15,717 bases of DNA from DASPPK01 sp041479575 (GCA_041479575.1 JBGOYH010000030.1:1-15717), one strand, 5' to 3'; positions 1 to 6,604 are shown, numbered from the stretch's first letter. Numbers and translations: made by a program. The notes: a model not told the origin generated them from the letters alone.

Positions 1-552
1 GGCGTCGCCGTCATCGTGCTTTACTGCGTCTTCACCTTCAGTTCATGGGCTCTGTTCCCAACAGCCTACAGTCCAGTGACAAGCTGGCTGAGCGACCTAG
101 GCAACTCAACCTACAACCCCAGAGGCGCAATCATCTATGACCTAGGCTGCATCTTCACAGGAATAACGCTGTTCCCATTCTTCATCGGAATGTACAAATG
201 GTACACAACAGAGAAATGGAGAAAAACAGCCTTACTTCTCACCCAAGCAATCGGCTGCGCAGCAGCTTTTGCCTTGATAATGATCGGCGTTTTCTCAGAA
301 GACGCTGGGTCCCTACACAGCTTATGGTCAGACATCTTCTTCCTACTCAACCTAATAGTGCTCGTCCTAATGGGAGCATCCCTCTTCACGCATCCCCGCC
401 ACATCAAAGCCATCGCAGGCTACGGATTCATTGTAGCCGCGATAAACCTCACATTCCTCTTCGTATCCAATACACCTCTGCTTGAATGGTTCACCGTCTT
501 CACAGCTCTCGGTTACGTTGGGCTACTGTCATACAACACAGCAAAAACATAA
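1..552 (+). CDS. DUF998 family membrane protein (5' end outside window)
   Basis: The reading frame is open from base 1, so the true start lies upstream. The visible part has about six hydrophobic segments: residues around VIVLYCVFTF, IIYDLGCIFTGITLFPFF, LLLTQAIGCAAAFALIMIG, FFLLNLIVLVLMGAS, FIVAAINLTFLFV and WFTVFTALGYVGLL. The sequence after the first helix (PTAYSPVTSWLSDLGN, followed by an NPRGAIIYDLG segment) matches the conserved start of DUF998 integral membrane proteins, where a helix is followed by a 'Y-SP-..-SDLG' loop. The family has no firmly assigned biochemical role. The gene ends in TAA and is followed about 120 bases later by the 84-bp repeat, with no second gene between. The family call is fairly secure; the function is unknown. 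Confidence 0.8.
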   Translation, partial: GVAVIVLYCVFTFSSWALFPTAYSPVTSWLSDLGNSTYNPRGAIIYDLGCIFTGITLFPFFIGMYKWYTTEKWRKTALLLTQAIGCAAAFALIMIGVFSEDAGSLHSLWSDIFFLLNLIVLVLMGASLFTHPRHIKAIAGYGFIVAAINLTFLFVSNTPLLEWFTVFTALGYVGLLSYNTAKT

Positions 553-673
553 TCTAAACACGCACTCCAATTCGCCGGAAACCAACACTTCGTATGTTGA
601 AAAACAGCAAACGCTGCCTCAGGAACCAAGCGGAACACCAACCGAAGACTCACCCACAATACCAGCCGCAGCA

Positions 674-757
674 AAAACCTAGGGGGGAGGGGGTAGGTCT
701 TTTTTGGCTGTTTTTCAACCAAAAACCATGTTGAACAGTCCACACTGCAGTCCTACC
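674..757 (+). repeat. 84-bp G-tract repeat, copy 1 (inverted partner at 15186-15269)
   Basis: Aligned by eye to the reverse complement of 15186-15269, this block matches at about 75 of 84 positions without gaps. It starts with a short stem, ACCTA (677-681) and TAGGT (694-698), enclosing an all-purine loop of six G, one A and five G. A T6 run follows at 700-705. A second quasi-palindrome lies at 704-722 (TTGGCTG, T-rich loop, CAACCAA). The end, CCTACC (752-757), can pair with GGTAGG (692-697). Similarity probably continues weakly upstream: AAGACTCAC occurs 29 bases before copy 1 and at nearly the same distance (28) in copy 2. The flank after base 757 is unrelated to that of copy 2. The element could be a small non-autonomous mobile element, a structured 3'-end or terminator element, or a recombination site. 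No coding potential was seen. Confidence 0.85.
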
Positions 758-764
758 ACACGCC

Positions 765-959
765 GTAAAACCCAAAATCTTTCACGAAGGATTCACAACG
801 GGCAAAGGCTCAGGTTACGGCTTATACCTCATACGAATGATGATGGAAGTCTATGGTTGGAACATAAAAGAAACAGGCGAACCAGGAAAAGGAGTTCAAT
901 TCATAATAACCATGCCAAGAACGAACCAAGAAGGAAAGGAAAACTACAAACTTGCATAA
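765..959 (+). pseudogene. C-terminal remnant of a sensor histidine kinase (HATPase_c end)
   Basis: In the frame whose codons start at positions divisible by three, this stretch reads VKPKIFHEGFTTGKGSGYGL, then YLIRMMMEVYGW, a GEPGKG turn and VQFIITMP, ending in TAA at 957-959. These are the F box and G2 box (GKGSGYGL) and the last strand of the ATP-binding domain of a histidine kinase. The N box, G1 box, phosphoacceptor histidine and sensor part are all missing. Homology stops just downstream of the 84-bp repeat, and the frame meets a stop at 732 inside it. The fragment has no plausible start and cannot act as a kinase. It is a relic left by insertion, deletion or rearrangement at the repeat boundary. 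The response regulator at 5063 is intact, but nothing in the sequence links the two. Confidence 0.8.
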
Positions 960-1005
960 TGCAGGTTTTCCTACCTTAAAGTCGATATTGTTTCGTTGCC
1001 ATTAG

Positions 1006-1081
1006 CGGGCCCGGAGGGATTTGAACCCCCGTTCTCCGGCTCCGAAGGCCGACGCCTTAATCCAGACTGGGCTACGGGCCC
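1006..1081 (-). tRNA. tRNA-Arg (anticodon TCG)
   Basis: On the minus strand the 7-bp acceptor GGGCCCG pairs with CGGGCCC. The D arm has a short GCC/GGC stem and a loop containing GG. The anticodon stem TCGGC/GCCGG encloses loop CTTCGGA, giving anticodon TCG. The T arm GGGGG-TTCAAAT-CCCTC is standard. The total length is 76 nt including the discriminator G. CCA is not encoded and no intron is seen. Confidence 0.95.
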
Positions 1082-1103
1082 AAACAAGAATACAGGTGCA
1101 AAC

Positions 1104-1114
1104 AATTAAAAGCG
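1104..1114 (-). promoter_or_regulatory. TATA-like box for tRNA-Arg
   Basis: Read on the minus strand this is CGCTTTTAATT, centred about 28 bases before the 5' end of the tRNA. That is the spacing expected for an archaeal BRE/TATA element with a short leader. Confidence 0.5.
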
Positions 1115-1118
1115 TTCC

Positions 1119-1952
1119 GTGCCCACGCCAACCAAATATCTATACGATAGAACGATCAAAGTAAGAACTGCAGGCCGATGCCTTGTGCGAAAAATAGAAC
1201 TGTCAACCTGGGAAAGCGTTCCCCAAAAACTGGAAAGCCTAAAAAGAAGCTTTGAAATCATTTACGAGGTCCGCCTCGAAACCGATTCTCTCGATATTGA
1301 GCTCGACAGGCTCTATCCAACCGAGGACTTCCTTGAGAACGACAAACTGGCGCTTGTGTTTTTGAAAGTCGTCACAGAAGGCTATGACGCGCCAATCATA
1401 GCCGTGGAACGTGGAACCGACTATTTCGTGCTAGACGGCCATCACCGTTCTTATATCTACAGAAAGCTCATGAAGAAGACAATCAAGGCTGAAATCCTCA
1501 GATTCCCTCATGGCGCAAAATACCGTGATGTCCCAAGATCATCGCTCGAAGACCTTCCCATCAGAGAAGTAGCCCCGATAGACAACCTAATCCTACAGGC
1601 GTGGGGACGCATACTCAAAATATTGAAACAATACGAAGCCCTGTACCACATACCCTTCTACATGAAGAAAAAGCAGGTTGCCCTCAAAGACCTGTCACCA
1701 ACACAACCAGAAGTATTGAAGACCCAGATTGAAGCAATAAGCAGACTTCTCGTTCCAATTGCTTGCATAGAGTATGATGAAAAATACTATGTTTTGGATG
1801 GACACGCAAGATGCCTGCGAGCAAAACAGTTAGCATTGAAGTCGATTCAGACAATCGTGCTTCTGCCGCTTATGCATGTGGATTTTGGAATAGTCAAGAC
1901 TGCTAAGGAAATGAAGCTTGAAAGCCTACAAGACGTTGCCGTCATAGACTGA
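1119..1952 (+). CDS. Protein with two tandem ParB/sulfiredoxin-like domains
   Basis: The 277-residue protein starts with GTG; no better ATG lies nearby. It contains the ParB/sulfiredoxin signature twice: FVLDGHHRSYIYRK at about residues 103-116 (DGHHR 106-110) and YVLDGHARCLRAKQL at about 224-238 (DGHAR 227-231). Each is preceded by the usual 'I-x-P-I' strand (APIIAVE; LVPIACIE) and followed by a strand such as IKAEIL or IQTIVL. The first unit spans about 57-130 and the second about 187-250. The family includes ParB CTPases/nucleases, sulfiredoxin and the archaeal free-serine kinase SerK, all nucleotide-using enzymes. Lack of a helix-turn-helix argues against a chromosome-partition ParB. A small-molecule or protein kinase role of the SerK type is possible but is inference. 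The gene stands alone between two tRNA genes. Confidence 0.7.
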   Translation: MPTPTKYLYDRTIKVRTAGRCLVRKIELSTWESVPQKLESLKRSFEIIYEVRLETDSLDIELDRLYPTEDFLENDKLALVFLKVVTEGYDAPIIAVERGTDYFVLDGHHRSYIYRKLMKKTIKAEILRFPHGAKYRDVPRSSLEDLPIREVAPIDNLILQAWGRILKILKQYEALYHIPFYMKKKQVALKDLSPTQPEVLKTQIEAISRLLVPIACIEYDEKYYVLDGHARCLRAKQLALKSIQTIVLLPLMHVDFGIVKTAKEMKLESLQDVAVID

Positions 1953-2022
1953 GGCCAGACCGATGCTCCGACGATCCGGCGATCCCTCACAAAAAGAAAT
2001 CGTTCCTACGAAAAAGGTGTCC

Positions 2023-2040
2023 AAAAACCCTTAAAAACAC
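2023..2040 (+). promoter_or_regulatory. BRE/TATA-like promoter of tRNA-Ile
   Basis: AAAACCC followed by TTAAAAACAC lies about 35-45 bases before the mature tRNA 5' end, which fits an archaeal promoter with a short 5' leader. Confidence 0.5.
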
Positions 2041-2070
2041 TCATTAACCTATACTAGATGTCTCACTTGG

Positions 2071-2145
2071 GGGCCGGTAGCTCAGCTTGGCTGGAGCATT
2101 CGGCTGATAACCGAAAGGTCGCCGGTTCGAATCCGGCTCGGCCCA
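2071..2145 (+). tRNA. tRNA-Ile (anticodon GAT)
   Basis: Acceptor GGGCCGG pairs with TCGGCCC (one G-T pair) and the discriminator is A. The D arm is GCTC...GAGC. The anticodon stem TTCGG/CCGAA encloses CTGATAA (anticodon GAT). The T arm is GCCGG-TTCGAAT-CCGGC. The length is 75 nt, with no CCA and no intron. In the flanks, GTCTCA (2060-2065) is complementary to TGAGAC (2147-2152), so the precursor may carry an extra leader-trailer helix. Confidence 0.97.
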
Positions 2146-2203
2146 CTGAGACCCAAACTCTTATTAACCTTCTGAAAAAGAAGTTGATGCCAAGGTGGAT
2201 ATT

Positions 2204-2635
2204 TTGGCAAAAGAAGACGACATGCTAGAAGAACTGAAGAAAATCCGAACGCTTTTGGAACCAAAACCTGCACCTGCACCGCTGGCGCCAAAGGGCATGT
2301 GGGCTGAATTCATGGACTTCATATCGAAATATAAGGTGATGGGTCTCGCTGTTGCTTTCATTATCGGCGTCTATCTAGGAGCCGTAGTGCTGGCACTGGT
2401 CAAAGACTTGATAATGCCAATAATAGGTCTTGCAATACCTGGACTTGGAAATCTAGCGACTTTCAAGATTCCGTTTCCGTCGACAACATTGGATCCCCAA
2501 GGAAACCCGCCGACTGGTTACGGAGGGCAAATATTCGGAATAGGAGACTTCCTTGTAGCGGTGATAACCTTCATCATCGTGGCGCTCGTGATCTTCCTGC
2601 TCGTGAAGATAACCAAGAAATGGGGCATGGAATAA
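2204..2635 (+). CDS. mscL: Large-conductance mechanosensitive channel MscL
   Basis: MscL is a homopentameric channel of the cell membrane that opens under high membrane tension and releases solutes during hypo-osmotic shock. The predicted 143-residue protein has a charged N-terminal region. Its amphipathic segment and first pore helix cover about 44-74 (GLAVAFIIGVYLGAVVLAL then VKDLIMPIIG, the family hallmark). A variable loop follows at about 80-110, then a second helix at about 114-135 (GDFLVAVITFIIVALVIFLL) and a basic tail. I chose the TTG at 2204 because AAGGTGG (2192-2198) sits 5 bases upstream. An in-frame GTG at 2195 overlaps that site and is less likely; ATG at 2222 is another option. 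An Ala/Pro-rich linker (KPAPAPLAPK) before the first helix is unusual. Confidence 0.9.
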   Translation: MAKEDDMLEELKKIRTLLEPKPAPAPLAPKGMWAEFMDFISKYKVMGLAVAFIIGVYLGAVVLALVKDLIMPIIGLAIPGLGNLATFKIPFPSTTLDPQGNPPTGYGGQIFGIGDFLVAVITFIIVALVIFLLVKITKKWGME

Positions 2636-2764
2636 AGAACACAAATCAACAATGACGGTTTCAGTGCAGACCTGCCACAAAACGACTCTCCATTTTTCTA
2701 TTTTGAAGAAGAGTAGAAAAGCTGAAATTCCAAAACATCACATAGTTGAGAGCTGGTGCTTAGA

Positions 2765-3055
2765 ATGTCCTACTACATTTTGCTTTCCAATCTGACAGAT
2801 GAAGGTTGGAAAACCATCAAAGAAAAGCCAAGCAGAATCAAAGAAGTCAACAAAGAACTCGAAGCCTTCGGCGTCAAGGTCATCAGCCAATACGCACTTC
2901 TCGGGCCATACGACTTTGCAAGCATCGTAGAAGCACCTGACAACAAGACCATCGGCAAAGTCTCAATCGAACTCGGCTCAAGAGGCACAATCAAAATCAT
3001 GAGCATCCCCGCTGTACCAATAGACGAGTTCATATCTTCAATAAAGAAACGATGA
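2765..3055 (+). CDS. GYD domain protein
   Basis: This is a small protein of about 96 residues that starts SYYILLSNLTDEGW, the typical opening of GYD-domain proteins, with a central GPYDFASIVEAPD motif corresponding to the 'G-Y/P-YD' signature. The fold is ferredoxin-like and resembles the dimeric alpha-beta barrel group. No catalytic function is established. I prefer ATG at 2765, preceded by GGTG at 2755-2758, over the GTG at 2756, because the family begins directly at the first strand. The gene is apparently monocistronic. T-rich runs lie before it (about 2692-2704, after mscL) and after it (about 3073-3078). Confidence 0.8.
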   Translation: MSYYILLSNLTDEGWKTIKEKPSRIKEVNKELEAFGVKVISQYALLGPYDFASIVEAPDNKTIGKVSIELGSRGTIKIMSIPAVPIDEFISSIKKR

Positions 3056-3255
3056 AAGCTTCACAACCCCCTCCTTTTTCTCCTTCACAAGGATGTTTAA
3101 GCTTCTTCCTCAGGTCCCCCTAGTTCCTCAATGCCAATCAACAGAACATCTGTTCGTGAAAAAGCTCTTTTAATGACATAGTAGACCGCCGGACAGCGCG
3201 CCCTATAGACACACATAAATCAAGTACTGGACGCAAAACATCTGGGGCTACCTAC

Positions 3256-4086
3256 GTGAGCTGCAGACTGAAGGGAAAAAACCAGATAAAACAATTCAGA
3301 CACGTTGCCGAAAGACTCCAATCCAGGATAACTGCGTGCGATAATATTGCTGGAATTGTTTTCCTTGGAGGCTTAGCGAGGGATTTTGTCGACAGATACT
3401 CAGATGTTGACCTAACCGTTTTCATTACCAAAAAAGATGAGCTTTTACGGAAAAAGATCCGTCTGATTGCCCTTGAGGAGCAGAAACAATCAGGATTAGA
3501 TATCGATCTGGAAATACATTGTCTCAATGACTTCAAAGACAGAGTCTGGAATGAAACCGAGAAATGGGATTTCTCAAACGCGAAGGTGATCTTCGACCCA
3601 AAAAAGCAAATCAAGAGAATGCTCGAATACAAGCTGAAAGTTCCACAGGAGTTTTGGGTTCGAAGGGTAGTGGTATGCGCGGAATATATGAGATGGTACT
3701 GTTGTCCTGCTCAGAAGGATATCGGCAGTTTCACTGAGGCTTGGATTGATCGCGGTGATATGGTGTCTGCACACTACTGTCTGAACTACGCCATCGAATT
3801 GATTTTGGAGGCGATATTTGCTTTGAACAAGGAATTTCTGCCTCCACAAAAATGGAGAATGTTCTATTTCCAAAGTTTGAAATGGTTACCTAGAAATAGT
3901 AAGCTCCTTTATGATGCAATCAAAATCAGAGATATCACGGCAGAAGACTTCGATCGACGGATAAACATCGTTAGAAAGATATGGCAGGCAGTTCTCCGGA
4001 AGATAGAAGAAGAAATTGGACTTGCCTCAGACGAGATAACAAAGTATTACGTTGAAAAAGTGCTTTGTCAAGCATCAGTTCCCTAG
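3256..4086 (+). CDS. Nucleotidyltransferase-domain protein
   Basis: The 276-residue protein starts with GTG. It shows the polymerase-beta-type nucleotidyltransferase signature: FLGGLARDFVDRYSDVDLTVF at about 36-56, with the GG at 38-39 and metal-binding aspartates D50 and D52. A third acidic strand (DIDLEIH, about 82-88) probably supplies the last carboxylate. The remainder (about 120-276) is largely helical, with a WIDRGDMVSAHYCLNYAIE segment like the helical C-terminal region of DUF4037/aminoglycoside-nucleotidyltransferase-like proteins. The likely reaction is transfer of a nucleotide to a small molecule, RNA or protein, but the substrate cannot be read from sequence. It is too large for a classical MNT antitoxin and no HEPN partner gene is adjacent. 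It ends in TAG and stands alone. Confidence 0.7.
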   Translation: MSCRLKGKNQIKQFRHVAERLQSRITACDNIAGIVFLGGLARDFVDRYSDVDLTVFITKKDELLRKKIRLIALEEQKQSGLDIDLEIHCLNDFKDRVWNETEKWDFSNAKVIFDPKKQIKRMLEYKLKVPQEFWVRRVVVCAEYMRWYCCPAQKDIGSFTEAWIDRGDMVSAHYCLNYAIELILEAIFALNKEFLPPQKWRMFYFQSLKWLPRNSKLLYDAIKIRDITAEDFDRRINIVRKIWQAVLRKIEEEIGLASDEITKYYVEKVLCQASVP

Positions 4087-4202
4087 AACAGCCTTGCACC
4101 GCTTGGCATATCGAATGGAGTTCTGCAAATATCATTATTATGTGATTCAAACTTAACTGACAGATCAAAGCTCTTGGGGGTTAAATTTAAGAGCACATCA
4201 AC

Positions 4203-4213
4203 CTTTTATAATA
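4203..4213 (+). promoter_or_regulatory. TATA box for the 4261 gene
   Basis: CTTTTATAATA lies about 50 bases before the ATG at 4261. This predicts a start of transcription near 4233 and a leader of about 28 bases that contains a GAGG ribosome-binding site (around 4247-4250). Confidence 0.55.
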
Positions 4214-4260
4214 CACAAATTCACACATCAGTCAGGACTTATCCCCGAGGAATTTGACAC

Positions 4261-4602
4261 ATGGCGGCCAAAAACTTCCAAAAATTCTTTCTTGAAGCAG
4301 TAGATGATGCTTTCTCCTCGCTTGGTGACTCGGCTAAACAATCGATTTACTTTCATCTTGAAACCACATTCAAAGTCCCTAGAGACCAAATTCCCCGCCG
4401 TCTCGAAGATTTCGAAAGCGGACTTGAGAGTATCTTCGGGGTTGGCACCAGGTTCCTTGAAATCTTGATAATGAAGAAGCTCTATGAAACAATGAAGCCA
4501 AAGGGAAGAACCTTGAGATGGGATGAAGGCAAAGAATTCAAGTTTATCGATTATGTTAGGACAGCTGAACAAATCTTTTCCAAGCAGAAGAAAAGAAACT
4601 GA
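4261..4602 (+). CDS. Small archaeal signalling-type domain protein, paralogue 1
   Basis: This 113-residue protein has the pattern F..AVDDAFSSLGDSAKQSIYFHLE, then IP..LEDFE, IFG.G.RFLEILIMKKLYE. Pattern and length resemble the small helical 'output' domain described from thaumarchaeal signalling proteins (NitrOD5-type); that name is from memory and was not checked. The next gene is a paralogue: by eye about 30 of 74 aligned residues are identical. The tail after residue 75 (RTLRWDEGKEFKFIDYV onward) is not shared. GAGG sits about 10 bases before the ATG. It has its own TATA box and is separated from the paralogue by 131 bases, so it may be transcribed independently. The function is unknown; a link to the response regulator encoded nearby is inference. 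Confidence 0.65.
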   Translation: MAAKNFQKFFLEAVDDAFSSLGDSAKQSIYFHLETTFKVPRDQIPRRLEDFESGLESIFGVGTRFLEILIMKKLYETMKPKGRTLRWDEGKEFKFIDYVRTAEQIFSKQKKRN

Positions 4603-4733
4603 AATCGAAGCGAAGATTACGTTTATTGGTCTGCGAAAACTAACACACTAATTCATATTCTAAGTTCACAAACAATTTATCAGGCATCCAAGTGTTTCAT
4701 TCTCAGCCTGCATTGACATAGCGAGGGTAAGGA

Positions 4734-5066
4734 TTGCCTCAGGATCATTTCACGAAAGTTCTCTTAGCCGCCATTGAAGAAGGCCTTTCCTCGCTCGGAG
4801 ATTCGCCAAGAGAAGCAATCTTCTACCACCTTGAGGCTTCTTTTCAACTGAAGAAGGAGGACATTCCATTGAATCTGACTGATTTCAAACAAGCTTTGAT
4901 GAGAATCTTTGGACCTGGAGCACCCTACATCGAAAAAATCATCACAAAGTCCTTCTACGAAAAACTGGGACTAAACTTGGAAGACGTACAAGATGTAGAC
5001 CTTGTTGTATACGTTGACGATGCGAAAAGACGAATCGTGCATGCAGGAGAGGTGAAGATGAAATGA
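4734..5066 (+). CDS. Small archaeal signalling-type domain protein, paralogue 2
   Basis: This 110-residue protein starts with TTG, supported by GAGGG at 4723-4727, six bases upstream. The core L.AAIEEGLSSLGDSPREAIFYHLE, then IP..LTDFKQAL, IFGPGAPYIEKII matches the preceding gene. The tail differs (VDLVVYVDDAKRRIVHAGEV). It overlaps the response regulator gene by four bases (ATGA at 5063-5066), so the two are translationally coupled. The coupling suggests that this domain is either the output partner of the receiver domain or controls its phosphorylation state. The family is probably the NitrOD5-like group; no molecular activity is known to me. Confidence 0.7.
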   Translation: MPQDHFTKVLLAAIEEGLSSLGDSPREAIFYHLEASFQLKKEDIPLNLTDFKQALMRIFGPGAPYIEKIITKSFYEKLGLNLEDVQDVDLVVYVDDAKRRIVHAGEVKMK

Positions 5067-5533
5067 GTAGAAACGCAAGAATCCTTGTTGTTGATGACGA
5101 CGAAAACATAAGAAAAGTTGTCATAGCCATACTTGAAGATGAAGGATATACTGTTGAGTCTGTCGGAACGGCAAAAGAAGCCATAGAGAAAAGCAAGAGG
5201 AAATTCTACAATATCGCTTTGATCGACATCAGACTTCCAGACATGGAAGGAATAGAGCTTCTCACAAAGATCAGAGAAACGACACCAAGAATGCGAAAAG
5301 TGATAGTTACGGGCTATCCAACCCTGCAGAACGCTGTGGAAGCCGTGAACAAAGGAGCAGATGCTTACATAGTGAAGCCATTTGACGTCAAAAAGGTTCT
5401 GAAAACAATTGAAGATCAGCTAAACAAGCAGCAGGCCGAAAAGCAATACAGCCAAGACCGAGTTGCTGAATTCATACAAGCCAGAGTAAAAGAACTGGAC
5501 ATGGAGAAAGAGGTAACTCAGAAAGGCAAATGA
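5063..5533 (+). CDS. Single-domain response regulator (receiver domain)
   Basis: This 156-residue protein has all receiver-domain landmarks: acidic pocket D11-D13 (VVDDDEN), phosphoacceptor D55 (LIDIRLPD), the conserved threonine T83 (VIVTGY) and lysine K105 (VKPF). The receiver covers about 5-125. A charged, helical tail of about 30 residues (about 126-156, rich in K, E and Q) follows. No DNA-binding or enzymatic output domain is present, so it must act through protein contacts, plausibly with the co-translated protein at 4734. No intact histidine kinase lies in the window; the only kinase sequence is the truncated remnant near 765-959. It ends in TGA and converges with the minus-strand acetyltransferase genes. 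Confidence 0.9.
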   Translation: MSRNARILVVDDDENIRKVVIAILEDEGYTVESVGTAKEAIEKSKRKFYNIALIDIRLPDMEGIELLTKIRETTPRMRKVIVTGYPTLQNAVEAVNKGADAYIVKPFDVKKVLKTIEDQLNKQQAEKQYSQDRVAEFIQARVKELDMEKEVTQKGK

Positions 5534-5613
5534 CTATTTCCACTCCAATTTTTTGACTATTTCTTCATCACTTTGGAACTAGTCGAGTTTTCCATCTTCG
5601 CTAGAAAGTCGGA

Positions 5614-6117
5614 TTAGCCCTGCTGCCGCATATTTTTCCTCAGGAACTTCGAAAGGTGCCCTATTTCGAATCCAATATTCCTGAGCAGAGTCACAGATGG
5701 AGCATTACGCTCAGAGGTGTGCAGGATAACTGTATCCAAACCCTTTTCATATAGGAAATTCATCGCCCGTACGGTAAGGGCAGACGCGAGTTTCTTAGAG
5801 CGATACTCGGGGATTGTAGCAGCTGGGCCCAAGTAGCCCCGTTTCGCTTCGAAATACTGATTGTACTTCACCGCAGGCCATGCAACAACAACAGAGAGTA
5901 TCCTGTCCCCGGCCTCCGCCAAATGAACCCATTCTTCGTTGAAAGGTGGTGAATCTACCTTGCCTTTCTCAACAAAATCGAGCTTAAGTCTCTCCCACCC
6001 AAAAACTGCGTTCGTTGTTTCAACTACCTTTTGTGCGCCGTAAGGTTTCATGCTGCGAAGAACAATTCCTTCAGGGACAGTAGGAACTGGACGTATCCCC
6101 TCGAGTTTTGCAATCAT
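5614..6117 (-). CDS. GNAT acetyltransferase, C-terminal half of a split tandem-GNAT gene
   Basis: This 167-residue protein begins with ATG at 6117, directly after the TAG that ends the upstream frame and in the same frame. It contains a GNAT fold: strand ILSVVVAWP, strand GYLGPAATIPEYR, then the acetyl-CoA loop region RSKKLASALTVRAMNFL (the usual R-x-x-G-x-G/A is degenerate here: R-S-K-K-L-A), the strand DTVILHTSERNAPSV and the terminal LLRNIGFEIGHLSKFLRKN. The first ~40 residues (IRPVPTVPEGIVLRSMKP) look like a linker plus the start of a second GNAT domain, which supports a tandem two-domain parent protein. GAGGG lies 14 bases before this ATG, further than usual, so independent initiation would be weak. 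The substrate is unknown. Confidence 0.75.
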   Translation of the reverse strand: MIAKLEGIRPVPTVPEGIVLRSMKPYGAQKVVETTNAVFGWERLKLDFVEKGKVDSPPFNEEWVHLAEAGDRILSVVVAWPAVKYNQYFEAKRGYLGPAATIPEYRSKKLASALTVRAMNFLYEKGLDTVILHTSERNAPSVTLLRNIGFEIGHLSKFLRKNMRQQG

Positions 6118-6510
6118 CTAGTACAGTCCGCCCTCAGGCCTGTAGCCTCTTTCCACCCACTCATTGATTCTCGGACTTTCAGAATCAACTGAAGTGAAAA
6201 CTGATTGTCCATGGACTAGTTCCTCAGCTTCTGTTACCAACGTGTTTTCAACGAGTTCCCGATCAGCCCTGTCGCAGACAGTAAGCCATCTAATCTCTTC
6301 GCCCCAATACCCGTCGTTGTAGGTGACAGAACCTACGATCTCGCCGCTATCTTCGGCCATCAAGATCCGAGACTTTCCTTCTTGTATTCTGGCAAACACT
6401 TCCTCTTCAGTCAAGGGCATGAATTCATAGGATCCCTTGCGCGCATCATTAAGAAGATTGACCAGTGTCGACAAATCCTTCTCCACAAAACTTCGAATTT
6501 GCACTGTCAA
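6118..6510 (-). CDS. GNAT-like N-terminal half of a split tandem-GNAT gene
   Basis: From the TTG at 6510 the protein reads TVQIRSFVEKDLSTLVNLLN, a typical GNAT first strand and helix. An ILMAEDSGEIVGSVTY strand pair follows, and the frame ends ...WVERGYRPEGGLY at TAG (6118-6120). A GTG at 6591 would add 27 residues, but a TATA-like box at 6540-6553 lies within that extension, so initiation near 6510 (or GTG 6504) is more likely. The domain ends exactly where the next frame begins, with no frameshift. This suggests one ~300-residue tandem GNAT protein interrupted by a single amber codon (possibly CAG to TAG). Translated as it stands, this half lacks a convincing acetyl-CoA loop and may be non-catalytic. 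The substrate is unknown. Confidence 0.65.
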   Translation of the reverse strand: MTVQIRSFVEKDLSTLVNLLNDARKGSYEFMPLTEEEVFARIQEGKSRILMAEDSGEIVGSVTYNDGYWGEEIRWLTVCDRADRELVENTLVTEAEELVHGQSVFTSVDSESPRINEWVERGYRPEGGLY

Positions 6511-6539
6511 GTTTCGTCCTGAGAAGTGGCGAGTGAAAA

Positions 6540-6553
6540 CGTAATAAACGTTT
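6540..6553 (-). promoter_or_regulatory. TATA-like box for the split GNAT gene
   Basis: On the minus strand this reads AAACGTTTATTACG, about 36 bases before the preferred TTG start at 6510. It lies inside the longer reading frame from 6591, which is why I reject that longer start. Confidence 0.4.
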
Positions 6554-6604
6554 AGATTCTGCTCATTCTTGTTAACTGATCTGATTGGCACGGTTTCGCA
6601 AAAA

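Noticed and set aside
482..682. 66-codon frame overlapping the end of the DUF998 gene
   Set aside because: Thr/Ser/Pro/Gln-rich, starts inside the DUF998 gene in another frame and ends in the repeat; looks like chance.
704..979. 91-codon plus-strand frame across the repeat and kinase remnant
   Set aside because: Arg/Asn-rich composition and no family signal; the neighbouring frame carries the clear histidine kinase motifs.
2082..2291. Minus-strand frame encoding GPSRIRTGDLSVISRMLQPS at its end
   Set aside because: That peptide is the antisense translation of the tRNA-Ile gene, a well-known source of spurious protein annotations; the rest is antisense to mscL.
3256..4086. MNT-type antitoxin of a HEPN/MNT toxin-antitoxin pair
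   Set aside because: The protein is about twice the size of MNT antitoxins and no HEPN gene with an R-x4-6-H motif lies beside it.
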